Origin: Liolophura sinensis
Lineage: Eukaryota; Mollusca; Polyplacophora; Chitonida; Chitonidae
DNA length: 64,000 nt
Assembly: GCF_032854445.1 (NCBI RefSeq)
Contig: NC_088297.1
Span: 19,977,127-20,041,126, forward strand
Reading direction: 5' to 3'
Every line of letters begins with the position of its first letter. Positions within the stretch are counted from its first letter, which is position 1. Both the position numbers and the translations under genes were made by a program. The notes below the pieces were generated by a model. It did not search any database, was not told the origin of the DNA, and worked only from the letters and a program-made list of their open reading frames with translations. This document shows, piece after piece, positions 1 through 11,014 of the stretch.

Positions 1-157
1 GCTAAACTGTCGTGTATTTCGACAAGCCATCTCTTTATAATTTAGACAGTTTAGGTCGTAACAATCTATCTGAAACATACTGTTCAATTAAAATACATTT
101 TCTATAGCATAAAAAGCAGCATAGCAGTATTTATGGGCCAGGCTGCTATTCACAAAA

Positions 158-171
158 CGCCCCCTGGTGTC
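158..171 (+). promoter_or_regulatory. CTCF-like motif, copy 1
   Basis: CGCCCCCTGGTGTC contains the 12-base CGCCCCCTGGTG, which equals the core of the animal CTCF consensus as I know it. It lies in the first unit of the 144-bp duplication. Confidence 0.35.
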
Positions 172-298
172 ACAATCCGGAATCATTGGCATGACATGAT
201 ATTCCGCATTAAGTGTTATTAATGTACCAAGTATGATGTCTGTAGGCGCAGTATTTGTGGAGATATGGACCAGACTGCTATTCAGTCTGCTATTCACA

Positions 299-314
299 GA
301 AGCGCCCCCTGGAG
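299..314 (+). promoter_or_regulatory. CTCF-like motif, copy 2
   Basis: GAAGCGCCCCCTGGAG is the same motif in the second 144-bp unit, same orientation, with one change in the GGTG part. Confidence 0.3.
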
Positions 315-494
315 TAAGAATCGGGAATCATTGGCATGACGTGATAGCCCGCATTAAGTGTCATTAATACACCAAGTATGATGTCTGTAGGTGTAGTATT
401 AATGGAGATATAGGCGAATATATAATTTGTAGAAATGAAGACTTGTCCCCGTTGAACAGCTACGAGAGACATAGGGATGTATGTATGCGTGTAT

Positions 495-785
495 GTGATT
501 GGGGCTTGACGTCGTTCTTAGCAATTTTTCAGTCACGACGACGAAGTGTATGGTCATATTCTGTGTCTTCTTGTGGCAAGGCGAGTCCATGCCATCAAAA
601 TGCTGCCGCGTCAGAAGTATCATGCCGAGGACAATAGTCATGACACCCCACCCAGTCACATTATACTGACATTGAGCCAGCCAGCCCTGTTTCTTTGCTC
701 TTATCTTTCAGTGCTGAGGGCCAAGCGAGGCAGCAACATATATGTTTCGACTCGAGTTTGATCCCGGGGTTGCCCGACTTTGATG
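495..785 (+). mobile_element. SINE-like repeat, family S2
   Basis: The head around 498 reads GGGGCTTGACGTCGTTCTTA followed by CAATTTTTCAGTCA and GACGACGAAG. The same head recurs at about 49785. The middle contains CACCCCACCCAGTCAC and ATTATACTGACA, and the 3' part contains GTGCTGAGGGCCAAGCGAGG and a B-box-like GAGTTTGATCCCGGGG. I recognise this layout as a dispersed, probably tRNA-related, mollusc repeat. The copy is diverged and non-coding. Confidence 0.7.
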
Positions 786-804
786 GAAAGGAATGTAGGG
801 CTCA

Positions 805-910
805 ATATATAAGAATATAATTGAAGACGTACAGCACAGAAAATAAACCCAGAGCAGCGACGACATTGTGGCAGCAGGCAAATGGTCACACGCAACCGGT
901 GAAGACTTTT
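805..910 (-). repeat. DR-1 dispersed repeat, partial copy
   Basis: Holds the ACAGCACAGAAAATAAA, CCAGAGCAGCGACGACATTG and GGCAAATGGTCACACG blocks found at one end of the DR-1 family. The fullest copy is at 57150-57830, read in the same direction. Only about 105 bp remains and the match stops near 910. Confidence 0.7.
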
Positions 911-994
911 TCACGTAAACAGCATCGATCAGGAAATTGGTCTGCTTGGTTATTGGGAGATGTTCAAGCCTTTGCAATTATTTACTTGGCGGCG

Positions 995-1080
995 CCCTAA
1001 ACGGTTTACTCCGTCCATAATGCTGGTCGCCGTCGTATATGTGAAACATTCTTAGTACGAATCAGATAAATATATTAATA
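995..1080 (+). mobile_element. S1 SINE tail fragment
   Basis: Shows the family's 3' body CATAATGCTGGTCGCCGTCG, then GTGAAACATTCTTAGTACG and an A-rich end. The tRNA-like head is missing, so this is a 5'-truncated or decayed copy. Confidence 0.75.
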
Positions 1081-1569
1081 TGATTAATTATATGTAACGA
1101 ATAATATAAACCCAATGGAGAGAGGTGTGATCGCCGGAAAAAATTTTATAGTTTTTGCGTTTAATCCTGGGAAAGGTCATAAAAAAGATTCTGAAACACA
1201 AGACATTTCTGGCTCCGGCTTTATGGACAGGTCAGATGTGGTGTCCGTGAACTGAGATTTGTACGCCCTTGTCATGGAGATCGGTGAGAGAACATCTGAA
1301 CAGATCAGCAATGAAATCTTTATGTACAACACCAGGGGGGTTTTTTTCGTCGAGAAAAACCTCAGGTATGGAGATTTATGTTGTATGTTAGAGCTTTGGG
1401 GCATAAAGGGGTGGTGGGTGCCTGTAGGCATGTTTTATGTGGACTTATATGAAATCAGTTGAGAATCACTTGCCTTTGACCAACATAAATTAGAATCTGG
1501 ATGTCCGAAATACCCCACTTCCATCCCTCAACATTTCCAAGAATAAATAATCAGACTATCATTATTTGT

Positions 1570-2020
1570 AAACATGCAGATGTTTAGATGATGTAAAAGA
1601 TATACGCCAAGATTTATGGAAATTGATCCAGTATTTTAGGCAGAAGCTGCATGGACAAAATCTGTGTACAGGCCAATTCCTTAATGCACCATGTGCTTGA
1701 ACGGGAGTAATTGTCAAAACAATTACCCAATTGTCATTAATCTTACGCATGCACAAGTTTAGATAATAGGAAAGATATATGCAAAGGTTCATGGAAATAG
1801 GTTCAATAATTTAGGAAAGGTTGCATGGATGACATATGGATACACGGAAAATCTGCACTACGCGAAGTCCTAAATGGGGGAATTATGAAAAGCGGATATG
1901 CAAATAATTACCCGATGGCCATTAAACTTAAGCCCGCACAAGTTCAGATGATAGGCAAGAGGTATGAAGTTTATCAATATCGACACAATAGTTTGTAAAA
2001 GAGATGCATAGATAAACAGA
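1570..2020. repeat. Degenerate three-copy tandem repeat (~175-185 bp)
   Basis: Three related units begin near 1570, 1743 and 1931. Shared blocks include a GCACAAGTTTAGAT-type start, AAAGATATA, CATGGAAAT, GGTTCAATAATTTAGG and GTTGCATGGA, and AATTACCC near each unit's end. The third unit is truncated and most diverged. Short minus-strand frames here mirror the repeat and are not considered genes. Confidence 0.65.
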
Positions 2021-2099
2021 TAGGCAGATGGATATTCCTGTCCTGAACGAAATTGTACAATTTCTGTCATAGTTTTGAACATCCATGGGTTACCACAGC

Positions 2100-3710
2100 A
2101 GGCAAAGCAACCAGTAATTACTGTGTTAATTCGTCATTCCACAACCATTTGTCTCTAGAGGAAAATCGGATCAATTCCCAACGGGCAAACACCAGACGTG
2201 CACCGGTAATGAACGGTTTTTCGCAGTAGCGATATTAGGGCATTCTCTGAAATGTCAAACAGGAAGTTACTTCTGACGGCAAGTGTTGAGGATAAATTGC
2301 ATTAGGTGGCATAAGTTGAAAATGTTAAAGAGAAAATATTCGGTTTCTTTGTCAACGCCGGTCAGAACCACTTACATAACTGTGATCGGGTGTGTGAGTG
2401 AATTTGCTTCCTGTCACGCAATGCCGCATCCACCATAAACTATGCGCTACATAGTCATAGAATATTCCAACATGGGCTCGTATTTACTAACCAGCTTACA
2501 ATAAGACTTAAGTCATAAACTGCAAGTGCTTAAAAGGTAAAAAAAAATTTGTTTCTGGATTAAAAAGTCAGTGCACAAATTCTAAGTTTCAAGCAAAACA
2601 TTTTAATGGTTTTAATTTAGTAGCTTTGCTTAAATATTTGACATGTCCTTACACGATGTTGATAAATATCAGCAACTATGACCAGCAATGCCTGTCCACA
2701 AAGTGGCGTAGCGAGGTGGTGAAGTGGGTCATCTTCCTGACTCTTGTTTCTCTGCGTATTACAAAGGATGGGATTGCTAAGCCAGGTGAGTCATTTCGCT
2801 GTCTCGATACCTTGTCCTTTGCAGTATAGAGAGACGTAACGAACACATGGAGCGTCATTGCGAAGACACGGAGCGACGTTTCCAAACGAGGCGAGGCATC
2901 TCGCTGCATTGACCTTTGTAATACACGGGGAGGCTGCGAGTTATTAAAAGGTCTTGCCTAGTCTTACGTGCATCGCCGACTCAGCATCACTGGACACCAA
3001 AGACGTTTAAGATCGTCACAGAAGCACTTGGTCATTCAAATGTTACAAAACTGCGTAAATGCAATTCCTCGTTCCATGTTCAGTAAATAACGTTTGCCTG
3101 GATATAAAGCCATAAAGTGAAGTTGTTCACGAGAAAATCTGCCAAAAACTGATTCATGAAGGAAGGAGACCTTGATAAAAAAAAATAACTGTTTCCTCGG
3201 AATGTTTTAAGGCAACATTCTTGAGAACTAGAATTGGAAGAGAATGATTACACGGGTAACAGACTTTGGCATTCAGTTCTCTGTTTCCTTTCAGCGCAGT
3301 CCATCATGGCATCAGCTTTTTAACCGTAGTGTTCACCGTCAATAGGGACATTCATAAAGCCACAGATTTCACGTGATTCTGAAAGTTGTTACATGCAAAG
3401 TTGCGGGACAGTTGGTCCCAGAGGAGTAGTTGGGAATCCTGTTCCCGTTAGAAAGTAATAAATATTAAACAAAGCAGCGGTTTGTTATATATGTATACTT
3501 CTCCCTTCGCTCAATTTCCTGGACGGAAAATAGCAAGTAGGCAAATGTCAGCAATTCCCTTGCTGGGGAAGCCAAAACTGTTGTTTGTCATGACTGGAAA
3601 TCGATTCTTGCTCACAACAGCATGGACGACAGGTGGCTACAATTTCTCTTCTGTGTTCTGCTTAGCATAATTGCCTTGTATATACATTTTTGACAGCATT
3701 ATAGCGGAAT
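2100..3710. other. Intergenic stretch, no gene seen
   Basis: AT-rich unique-looking sequence without a recognisable coding region. It contains a 12-bp inverted pair, GTATTACAAAGG near 2756 and CCTTTGTAATAC near 2910, and a splice-donor-like CAGGTGAGTC near 2783. No acceptor or coding partner could be tied to that donor. Confidence 0.5.
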
Positions 3711-3987
3711 TATCTCCGTGTCCATTTCACTCATTCACCTTGAACATTCCTTGCGTCTTTCCAACATCACTGAAAACTGTTGACCTTTTCTCTTTGCACG
3801 AGTTCGTCCTAATATCGTACTTTCGACAAAAGGCCATATTTTACAATTTATCAAGTAACTTCAGAACAAGAAAGAACTCAATATGTGGTTGGTACATTGT
3901 TCTGTAGTAAAGAATCAGTGTACATTTTTTAAACATTCCAGACCAAAACACCTTAATTGTAGCCGTGTTTGAATTTGTGACTGAGGC

Positions 3988-5028
3988 TTAAGATGTTTGA
4001 TAAATACCGACCTTGGAGTGCCCGTCTTGGTTGACACCAGCAGATGAATGTCTGTTTCGATTGCATAGATTGGTACGTGTACTCATGTGTCTGATGAAAT
4101 GACGTGGGATTCGTTACCATTCATCTTGGAGAGCGAACGCCAGTTCTTGTCGGTTGGCTGCAAGGTGTGACTGTTGTCTTACTCAACGACCCATGATTTC
4201 CCAAAAGTGTTCTATGGGGGACATATCTGGGGAATGTGCAGGCCTCGGCAAGACGTTGATGTCGCTGGCGTCCAGGAAGTACTGCACAACTCGGGCTGTA
4301 AGGGGTCTGGCCTTGTCATGCTGGTACAGGACAACACGTGACTGCTGTTGCAGGAATGGCAGGACAACAGGACGTAGAATTTCATCCACGTAACTTTGAC
4401 CTGTTAGGTTCTCGTAGATGATGACCACTGGTGTCCATTCCTCTCAACAAATCCCACCCCACACCATCACGCTGCAGCCACCGAACGGTACCACCTCCTG
4501 GACGCATGATGCAGCCGTTCGTTCGCCTCTTCGACGGCAAACTCGCTGTCTGCCGTCGGCTCGGAACAGGCAGAAACGGCTTTCATCCGTGAAAACAACA
4601 AGTTGCCAATCACGTCGCTGCCAACGGCGTACAATTCGAGCCCATCCCAACCTCTGGCGACGATGTTCGGCTGTCAACAACTGCCCTCTAAATGGTTGAT
4701 AGGAGCTAATTCCGTGAGCCATGAGTCTCCTGGACACGGTCTGCCGACTGACCCGGTGACCTAATGCATTGATTGACGATGATGTCACAGTCAGGAAGCG
4801 GTTCCTTAGGTGTAAGGTGCGCAGGTACCCGTCTTCCCTGGGCGTTGTTACGCTAGGCCTGCCTGTCCTTGGCCTGTCCGATGTCTGACCTGTCTGTCTG
4901 TAACGTTTCATCAAGTTTGACACAGTTACGCGAGAGCAGCCGAAGGTACTTACAATGTGGGCATGGGTGGCTCCCATGGATAACATACCTAGGGCACTCT
5001 CGCGTTGTTCTGGAGTCAATCGAGACAT
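3988..5028 (-). pseudogene. Tc1/mariner (DD34E) transposase pseudogene
   Basis: Encodes a decayed Tc1-like transposase, the enzyme that cuts and pastes its element at TA sites. The ATG at 5028 opens MSRLTPEQRESALGML, an N-terminal helix-turn-helix (residues ~1-50), then a GRP motif (RTGRP, 55-58), a second HTH (~65-115) and the DDE catalytic domain (~130 onward). The first Asp is in VFTDESRF (residue 148), the second in YQHDKARP (238), and the Glu in SPIEHFW (273), giving exact DD34E spacing. The frame is broken by TGA at codon 195 (4446-4444), TGA at 282 (4185-4183) and TAA at 305 (4116-4114), with no frameshift; the TGAs could be decayed CGA codons. The in-frame end at 3988 gives 346 codons, near the family's usual length. 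However, the part below about 4070 is DR-1 sequence, so the true C-terminus may end earlier. I found no clear terminal inverted repeats. The copy cannot make active enzyme. Confidence 0.93.
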
Positions 5029-5364
5029 TACTTTGGTGGTTTTTAGTCAGTCCAGCATACTGTGTGTAACGTTTTTATACACTAACTACATGTGCAGTTG
5101 CGGCCATCCATGGGTCCCGTGATTTTTCAACTTTCTTTGTTTTCTCAAAACAAATTCGTGTGGGCGTACATGACGCTTGTCGCACATGAGAATATGCTTC
5201 GTACAAATGTTTTCCCACAATAGTTTGGTATTAATTTGCTGAAAAGGCTGGTTAAATTTAACTCACGGAGTCGTAAAGTTTCTTTTGTAAAGTTTTCAGT
5301 TTATAAACTAACTAACATATACTGACCAAGTCACGTTTGTGACTGTCTTAAGCTGAGTTTACAG

Positions 5365-5660
5365 GATGTGATTTGTCGGATCGACCTGTTGAATTCCGCG
5401 AAAGGAACAAAAATAGGACGTCTATTTTATAAGCCGCGTTCTGAAAATGCGATTTGCAGAATGCTACAATCGTATGACGTAGCACACGGTCATGTTTTAT
5501 CCGACTAGTTGAATTCGACGGACTGATTGGACAATCGCGCGGTATGAGCGACCTCTTCTCTCTCCGTCAATATTATGTTAATTATTGTGCAATGTGATGA
5601 TAAGAATTTTTGATGATTCGACAATCGCGCCGTGTGAACGTCTCTTCTCTCTTCGACTCA
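5365..5660 (+). repeat. Short internal direct repeats, possible MITE remnant
   Basis: GACAATCGCGCGGTATGAGC followed by a CTCTTCTCTCT block (near 5530) recurs 88 bp downstream as GACAATCGCGCCGTGTGAAC with the same pyrimidine block. A GTTGAATTCCGCG / GTTGAATTCGACGG pair occurs near 5388 and 5508. The paired blocks suggest the interior of a non-autonomous DNA element, but I could not define its ends. Confidence 0.4.
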
Positions 5661-5844
5661 GTTGTTGTGAGATGTCATAACACATCCTTTTTAATACCTC
5701 CCGACCAATGATATCTAATAAATTTAAATTAACATTGCTGCGTTTTTAAACCTATTTTTGTTGAAGATGTAAATTGGCCGGTGGCCGCACTTTACTGGTT
5801 ACATGTGACCATTTGCCAACTATCACACTGTCGTCAATGCCCTA

Positions 5845-7170
5845 GTGTTGTTCTCTTCATGTATGTTATAAGAGTTGTATATGCATATTACATCCCAATG
5901 TGCAACTGAAAGTGAAACAGTCTTTAAAAATTTATAATATGGAAAAGAATTTGTCTATATTTCTGGCAGATAAGCAAAATTAAACTTTAAAACCCGGAAG
6001 TCCAAAAACGCGACCATTGTCAACTATTAACACTCTTCTCCATTTGTGTTGAATACAATCCATGCAGGTTAAAAGGCTTATATAAATGTGGAAATTTCAA
6101 GATTTAAACATAAAGTGTTGTGGACTTAGTACTGAATTTGAAGCACTGGATATTACAAACGTCTCTTTCCGACATGATTGGAGACTGTTATCTGTTTTTA
6201 CTTCCGGGATTCTATCTTCCGTTAAGATTATATATGTATATTGTGTTAGCTGTTGACAGCGTGAACTATGAATTGAGTACTCCGTTTACGGTTATGCCTA
6301 AAGAAATGTTACAACATGGAGAGTAGATTACGACATAAAACACCAGCCAAATAAATGAGTAAATAAAATAATACCACCAAGAATCAGATTAACCCTGATC
6401 TTGAATGTACAAATTGCAATAGGAGTTTATGAAACTCAATCAAACAAATTGTTCCTGCTCCCTCAAAGGATCTACATCCAGTGTCCTGCTCTGCTTCACT
6501 AGAGCTATACTTCAGCTCAGGACATTTCACATAATGAAAAGCCCTAGATGTACCTGAAAGTGGTAGTCTGGATCTTAAGTTATATTAGAATCCAGTCTAA
6601 TCATATCATCTTTGAATAACTACTACTGCTGGTTTCATCTTTGCTTACGCAAACAGTGACTAACAATTTTTCCCTAATTCTGCGTATCTCCGCCTTGTGG
6701 TGTTGGCTTACAGAACCGCCATACCGACATACGACAGATGACCATCATATCCAATACGGTACTTCTTATCTATGAACAGATGCAATCAAAGCGAGGCTGA
6801 GATAATTATATATATTATATCCTATATATAGGCTTCTGTTCCCCTCATTGAATATAACCAAGTCATGTGGGGCTCAACAACATACACCCAGTGCCGTCAT
6901 GTGCAATGTACTACGCTAAACCGTGCTACATCACATTTATGTTCGGTCTCATCCTAAGTTGCGCCCCTTTCAACCCATTTCGTGCGTCGTCTGCTTCAGC
7001 CAGTTGCACATTCTGTATGGTATATATAACAGAAGAGCGCGAATCGACACGGTGTCACAAATCAGATCTTGATGTGTCATTTGGTATAATTAAACTACTT
7101 TAGTGGGAAAATCACGATGCTCTGCAACAGGGAATAATTAGGCTTCCAAGCTTCGCTTGAAAGACTATTG
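5845..7170. other. Intergenic stretch, no gene seen
   Basis: AT-rich. A palindromic TATATA run lies near 6807-6832. Short open frames at 6120-6326 and 6867-7103 show no recognisable domain and no splice or promoter support. Confidence 0.5.
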
Positions 7171-7179
7171 CTCTTGCAC

Positions 7180-8180
7180 AGATTATTTTTCTTCTTCTTC
7201 TTTTTTTCGTTTTGCGGGAAAAATGCCTGTCACAGCTGAAAACTTTCTTTTCATTACCAAATCGCTTGGGCTACCTGCTGGAGCATAAAACTTTACCCAC
7301 CTGTGACTCACTTTTCGGCCATGCTGGAGCAGTATGGAAATCCCAAAAATTTTTTCTCCAGAACCGTTGATCCGATTGCATTGAAAATTGATGTGCATGT
7401 ACAAGACTACTGGTGGTATCAGGGTTGAAAATTTTATGCAAATCGGTCGAGAAATGTGGAAGCTCGCTATTGGTTTTAGTCACGTGATGACCTGTGGGAG
7501 ATCTTTGAAAAAACAAGATAGCAATTAGACGTAGTTTGGCCTACTAAATACAACCGTGGTTTTAGTTTTTCCTAGGATGTATATTTTTTCCTTAAATTGC
7601 AATTATAGCTCATTTCGGTGTCATTTTTCAAATGTCACGTAGCCTAACACCGCAATAGCTATGAAGCTGAAAATTGGTCAGTAGATAAATCAACAGCAGA
7701 TCTTTATTTTTGCATGGACCGCACAACTACCACTGATAGTATTGCCATTAAAATGTCTTTAAAATCTTATTTTTTATTTATAGTCAGCTCGTAAAATCGC
7801 AAAATCTTTAAAACCGGTAAAGGTAGAAAAAACAAACTTGGCATTTTCAATAGCCAACATATGAAGCAGCTTTTGACGTTTGTGGTGTTTAGCCAGTCAC
7901 TTGATTTAGCAACCATTTTGAAATTTATTGATAAGCTTAAAATCGGTTACAAATCGGTAAGAATTATTTTTGTACTTCGTACAGTTTTCAGGTTTTGAAC
8001 AAAAAACATCAGAAATATAGCCGCCAAAGCAGCGATGCCGAGCTTCAAGCCTGGCCTATGCCCTGCCACTTCGGACTACCTAAATGGTGTCCGTGTACAG
8101 ATACATAACCAACTTAATCAGAAAGCCTACATTCTTCGTAGCCATTAGTGCATTGTAAGTACACTGTATACCATATGTAT
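7180..8180. other. Non-coding tract, probably old repeat
   Basis: The style of this block, with many short phrases such as AAATCGGT, GAAAATTG and GTCACGTGATGACC, resembles old invertebrate interspersed repeats. I could not pair it with another copy in this window. No coding region is supported. Confidence 0.35.
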
Positions 8181-8186
8181 TTAGAC

Positions 8187-8768
8187 GTACCAAACGGAGT
8201 AAATCGATCTTTGGGTAATATTTAAAGGCGTGCATGTCCGCTGTTTTTTTTAACACCGCTCAACAATTTTCAGGATACGTGAGTACATTTATAGCGCTTT
8301 GCACTCAGTGATTTTCAGCTTTACAGCTGTAACAGGTTTCTGTGACGTGACCGCTAAATATGGTGAAATTTGCGCGTTTGTGCAATTTGATCGCAATTTG
8401 CGGCAAAACTATACGCCGCAGGAAAGAAATAAGACCAGATTCATGATCAGGACGTCAAACTACATAAGGTAGCATACTTACAATATTCGTACATTCATCG
8501 TAAACATAAATGCATTTAAAATACATTATATAACATGAGGACGTCTGTGCCAAATGTAGTAAATCGGCCTTTGGATAATTTTTCAACCACTGCAACTCCC
8601 ACATTTGTTGATTGTGTCACGTGACCTGCAAAGATGAGGGGAAAATTGGACCTTTTCAGACTTTAATGGCAATTCGCGACAGTGCATCAGAGAAAAGTAA
8701 AAAGACCAGATTAGTGAACAGAACATCAAACTACGCCAAGCAGCGTACTTCAAATATTTAAAGTCAGA
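8187..8768 (+). repeat. Dimer A of a ~360-bp direct repeat
   Basis: Two direct units begin at about 8187 and 8548, 361 bp apart. Shared blocks are AGTAAATCGRYCTTTGG, a GTCACGTGAC or GTGACGTGACC block, a GCAATTTGCGRCA-type block, AAGACCAGATT and CAAACTAC. The second unit is shorter. A second dimer with nearly the same internal spacing lies at 9471-10119. Confidence 0.75.
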
Positions 8769-8795
8769 CAATTTTAATCATGTGACAAATTCGGT

Positions 8796-8860
8796 AACCT
8801 GGGATCGAACTCTGACATAACTGTGACTGGTCTGACCAATGCAAGCCCGGCGCGATCTGC
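8796..8860 (-). other. tRNA-like B-box fragment (weak)
   Basis: GGTAACCTGGGATCGAACTC has a tRNA T-arm/B-box look, as in the heads or tails of tRNA-derived SINEs. No cloverleaf can be built. It sits between the two dimers and could be a SINE relic. Confidence 0.2.
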
Positions 8861-9470
8861 CTAATGTCAATTTCCTGACGTCAATCATCTTCGCCGTTCA
8901 ACTGCCAGAGACACATCTACGTCATACCACACAGTCGGAAGACGGTTAGCGTGTAAATCCTTCTGTAATTAAGAGAAGTCAGCGAAAATTAAGCCAGCAT
9001 CTCCCTTACTATCCACTCTATTATAAATATCACTAAAACCGGAAGGCAGTCGCAATTTTCGCTTCAAATTTCCGTACAGATGCTCTGTACACCTAAATCT
9101 TTCATATGAGAGCATAAGTCATTGGTTGAAAATAAATATATAACCTGATACACGGCTTGGAAACTGTCAATGCGACCTTACACCGTTTATCACTGTGGCA
9201 GTTGGCCGGTCATTCGCGTTCCCGAGGACAGATCGGCGAGCTTGGTGGTGCTGCGATATGCCCAATGAGAAACAGCGATCCATTCCCAGACTTAGCATGT
9301 CTTTTTGTAAGAAATATCGCAAGTAACATGGTCCGTGTAACAGCACGTTTATACTCCTCGTACTAATCCACAATCTTCCACGCACAGACTGACTGCTGTA
9401 CAAATAGCTCAGACCAGGGCACATGTGCAACCCATACATTGTATTACACTGTATAGCATGTATATATAAA

Positions 9471-10119
9471 TGTGCCAAATGTGGTAAATCTGCCTTTGGA
9501 CATTATTCAAAAGCGTGCATGTCCTGTGTTTTTTTGTTGTTTTTTTTTTTTGTTGTTGACACAGGTCAACGATTTTCACTATATATAGAATACATGTATA
9601 GCCCTTTATATACAGCGATTTTCAACTTTACAGCTGTAACAGTTTTCCCACAAATGGGGGAAATTACGCTTTTTCTTCGCAATTTGCGACAAAAATATAC
9701 ATCGCAGGAAAAAAAATCAGACCGGATTCGTGATCAGGACCTCAAACTACGTCGAGTACCATACTTACCATATTTCGACATTCATCGTAGACACGAGCAG
9801 AGTGTATAAACATTACATAACACACACTTGTAAATGAGGCAAAATACAGTAAATCGGTCTTTTTGTTAAAATTTGAAGCCCTGGATAACCCGTATTTATT
9901 AAGACAGCTCACAGATGTTCAGCGTACATGCAATGCATATATAGTCTCTTCCACTCAGCAATGTTGAACTTTACAACTGTTTTAGTTTTCTGTCGCGTGA
10001 ACTACAAATATGGGAGAAAATTGCCAATTTTAGATTTTTGATGGCAATTTCAGACCTAAGTCCATCTTGAGGGGGAAAAAATAAGACCAGATTCGTAACC
10101 AGGACGTCATTTTACATAC
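9471..10119 (+). repeat. Dimer B of a ~360-bp direct repeat
   Basis: Units begin at about 9471 and 9835, 364 bp apart. Both carry the opening block (GTAAATCTGCCTTTGGAC or GTAAATCGGTCTTTTTG), an AACTTTACARCTGT block, and an AGACCRGATTCGT block followed by CAGGACSTC. The first unit contains a T-rich insertion at 9530-9556. An open frame at 9423-9809 is a by-product. Confidence 0.75.
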
Positions 10120-10714
10120 AATTCACTCGTTCGGAAAGTTTGTTGTGTAATATGAATTAAGTCTTTTTTTGTGCTCGTATTAGACAAACGTGGGGTCTTT
10201 TCATAAGAGCATAGAATTAATAGATTTTAACTATCTGTGGTGGAGAAAATGGAAAGCTTTAGAGAGTGGGTGCTACAATCTGTGTGTACAGACCGCTTGG
10301 AAGCCGTATAACTGCATGCAGTTCTGGTGGTGTATTGTATTCAACCTGGAAATCATTCACGAGTGAGCAATCAGAATTGGGTTTCATGCCTACAATATCG
10401 ACTGTCTTCCTAGCTTCACTAAAACTGATGACAGCTTTCCTTTTTATTTACTATGTATATACTATTCCTTACATAGTGCGTTCCTTTAGTAACTGTTGCG
10501 TAATCATTAAATCTGATATTAAGTTTTAAAACAGTTTCGAATAACTGGGCCCTGGTGTTTTAGATTGTTTTGTAAACGGGGCTTGTGACAAAATTTGGAA
10601 AACCTTATATTCACTGTTCACGAGTGATATGCAAATATCAGAATAGATGTTTAGCTCAGCAAAATCAACGTTTTTAATTCATATTATATCATTCAATTAA
10701 TTTCGCGTGCCAGG

Positions 10715-11010
10715 AATATAAAAGGCTTACTTCAGAGCAGCGAAGACATTGTGATAGTCAGCAAATGCTTACGCTTAACGGACGAAATACGGTCTCTTGT
10801 CAATTTACCTCGCTTAAGGTTTTATTCTAATGCCGAAACAGCAGCAAATTTCACACCGCCTAGCACAATGATTTTAGGAGAATTAGATAAAACAAATTGC
10901 AGTGTTATCAGTTGCAATTCATTACATGTCACAAGTGTAGAATTGCTGAAAATGCTGTGTTGTCTTGACGTTTAATATACGGTGACATAGAAACCGCATG
11001 CATATGCCTT
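10715..11010 (-). repeat. DR-1 dispersed repeat copy
   Basis: Reads like the 57150 copy: ATAAAAGGCTTACTTCAGAG, CAGCGAAGACATTGTGATAG, CTCTTGTCAATTTACCTCG, GCAGCAAATTTCACACC, GGAGAATTAGATAAAAC, TTACATGTCACAAGTGTAG and TGTTGTCTTGACGTTTAATA. The 74-codon open frame inside it (10751-10975) is a repeat by-product. Confidence 0.8.
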
Positions 11011-11014
11011 CGAA

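Larger units (their letters stand above)
129..416. repeat. Tandem 144-bp duplication (2 copies)
   Basis: Two adjacent direct copies, about 129-272 and 273-416, offset by 144 bp. Shared landmarks are CTGCTATTCAC (143 and 287), CGCCCCCTGG, AATCATTGGCATGAC and AAGTATGATGTCTGTAGG. Because 144 is a multiple of three, both copies keep an open minus-strand frame giving similar short peptides. With no start context, no splice sites and no known domain I treat that as a by-product. Each copy carries a CTCF-like GC-rich core. Confidence 0.85.
3720..5840 (+). repeat. DR-1 dispersed repeat copy, interrupted
   Basis: Three collinear pieces of one DR-1 copy lie on the plus strand. 3722-3830 has CACTCATTCACCTTGAACA, TCTTTCCAACATCA and CTCTTTGCACGA. 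4010-4070 has TTGGTTGACACCAGCAGATG and AATGTCTGTTTCGA. 5725-5840 has TTAACATTGCTGCGTTTTT and GTGACCATTTGCCAACTATC. Between the second and third pieces lie the Tc1-like element (to about 5070) and about 600 bp of other sequence. The simplest reading is an old copy broken by later insertions. Confidence 0.6.

Noticed and set aside
2626-2829. Exon ending at the CAGGTGAGTC donor-like site
   Set aside because: No domain, no partner exon, and the region contains an inverted repeat pair that may explain its structure.
3988-5028. Functional transposase
   Set aside because: Three in-frame stops, one before the second catalytic Asp.
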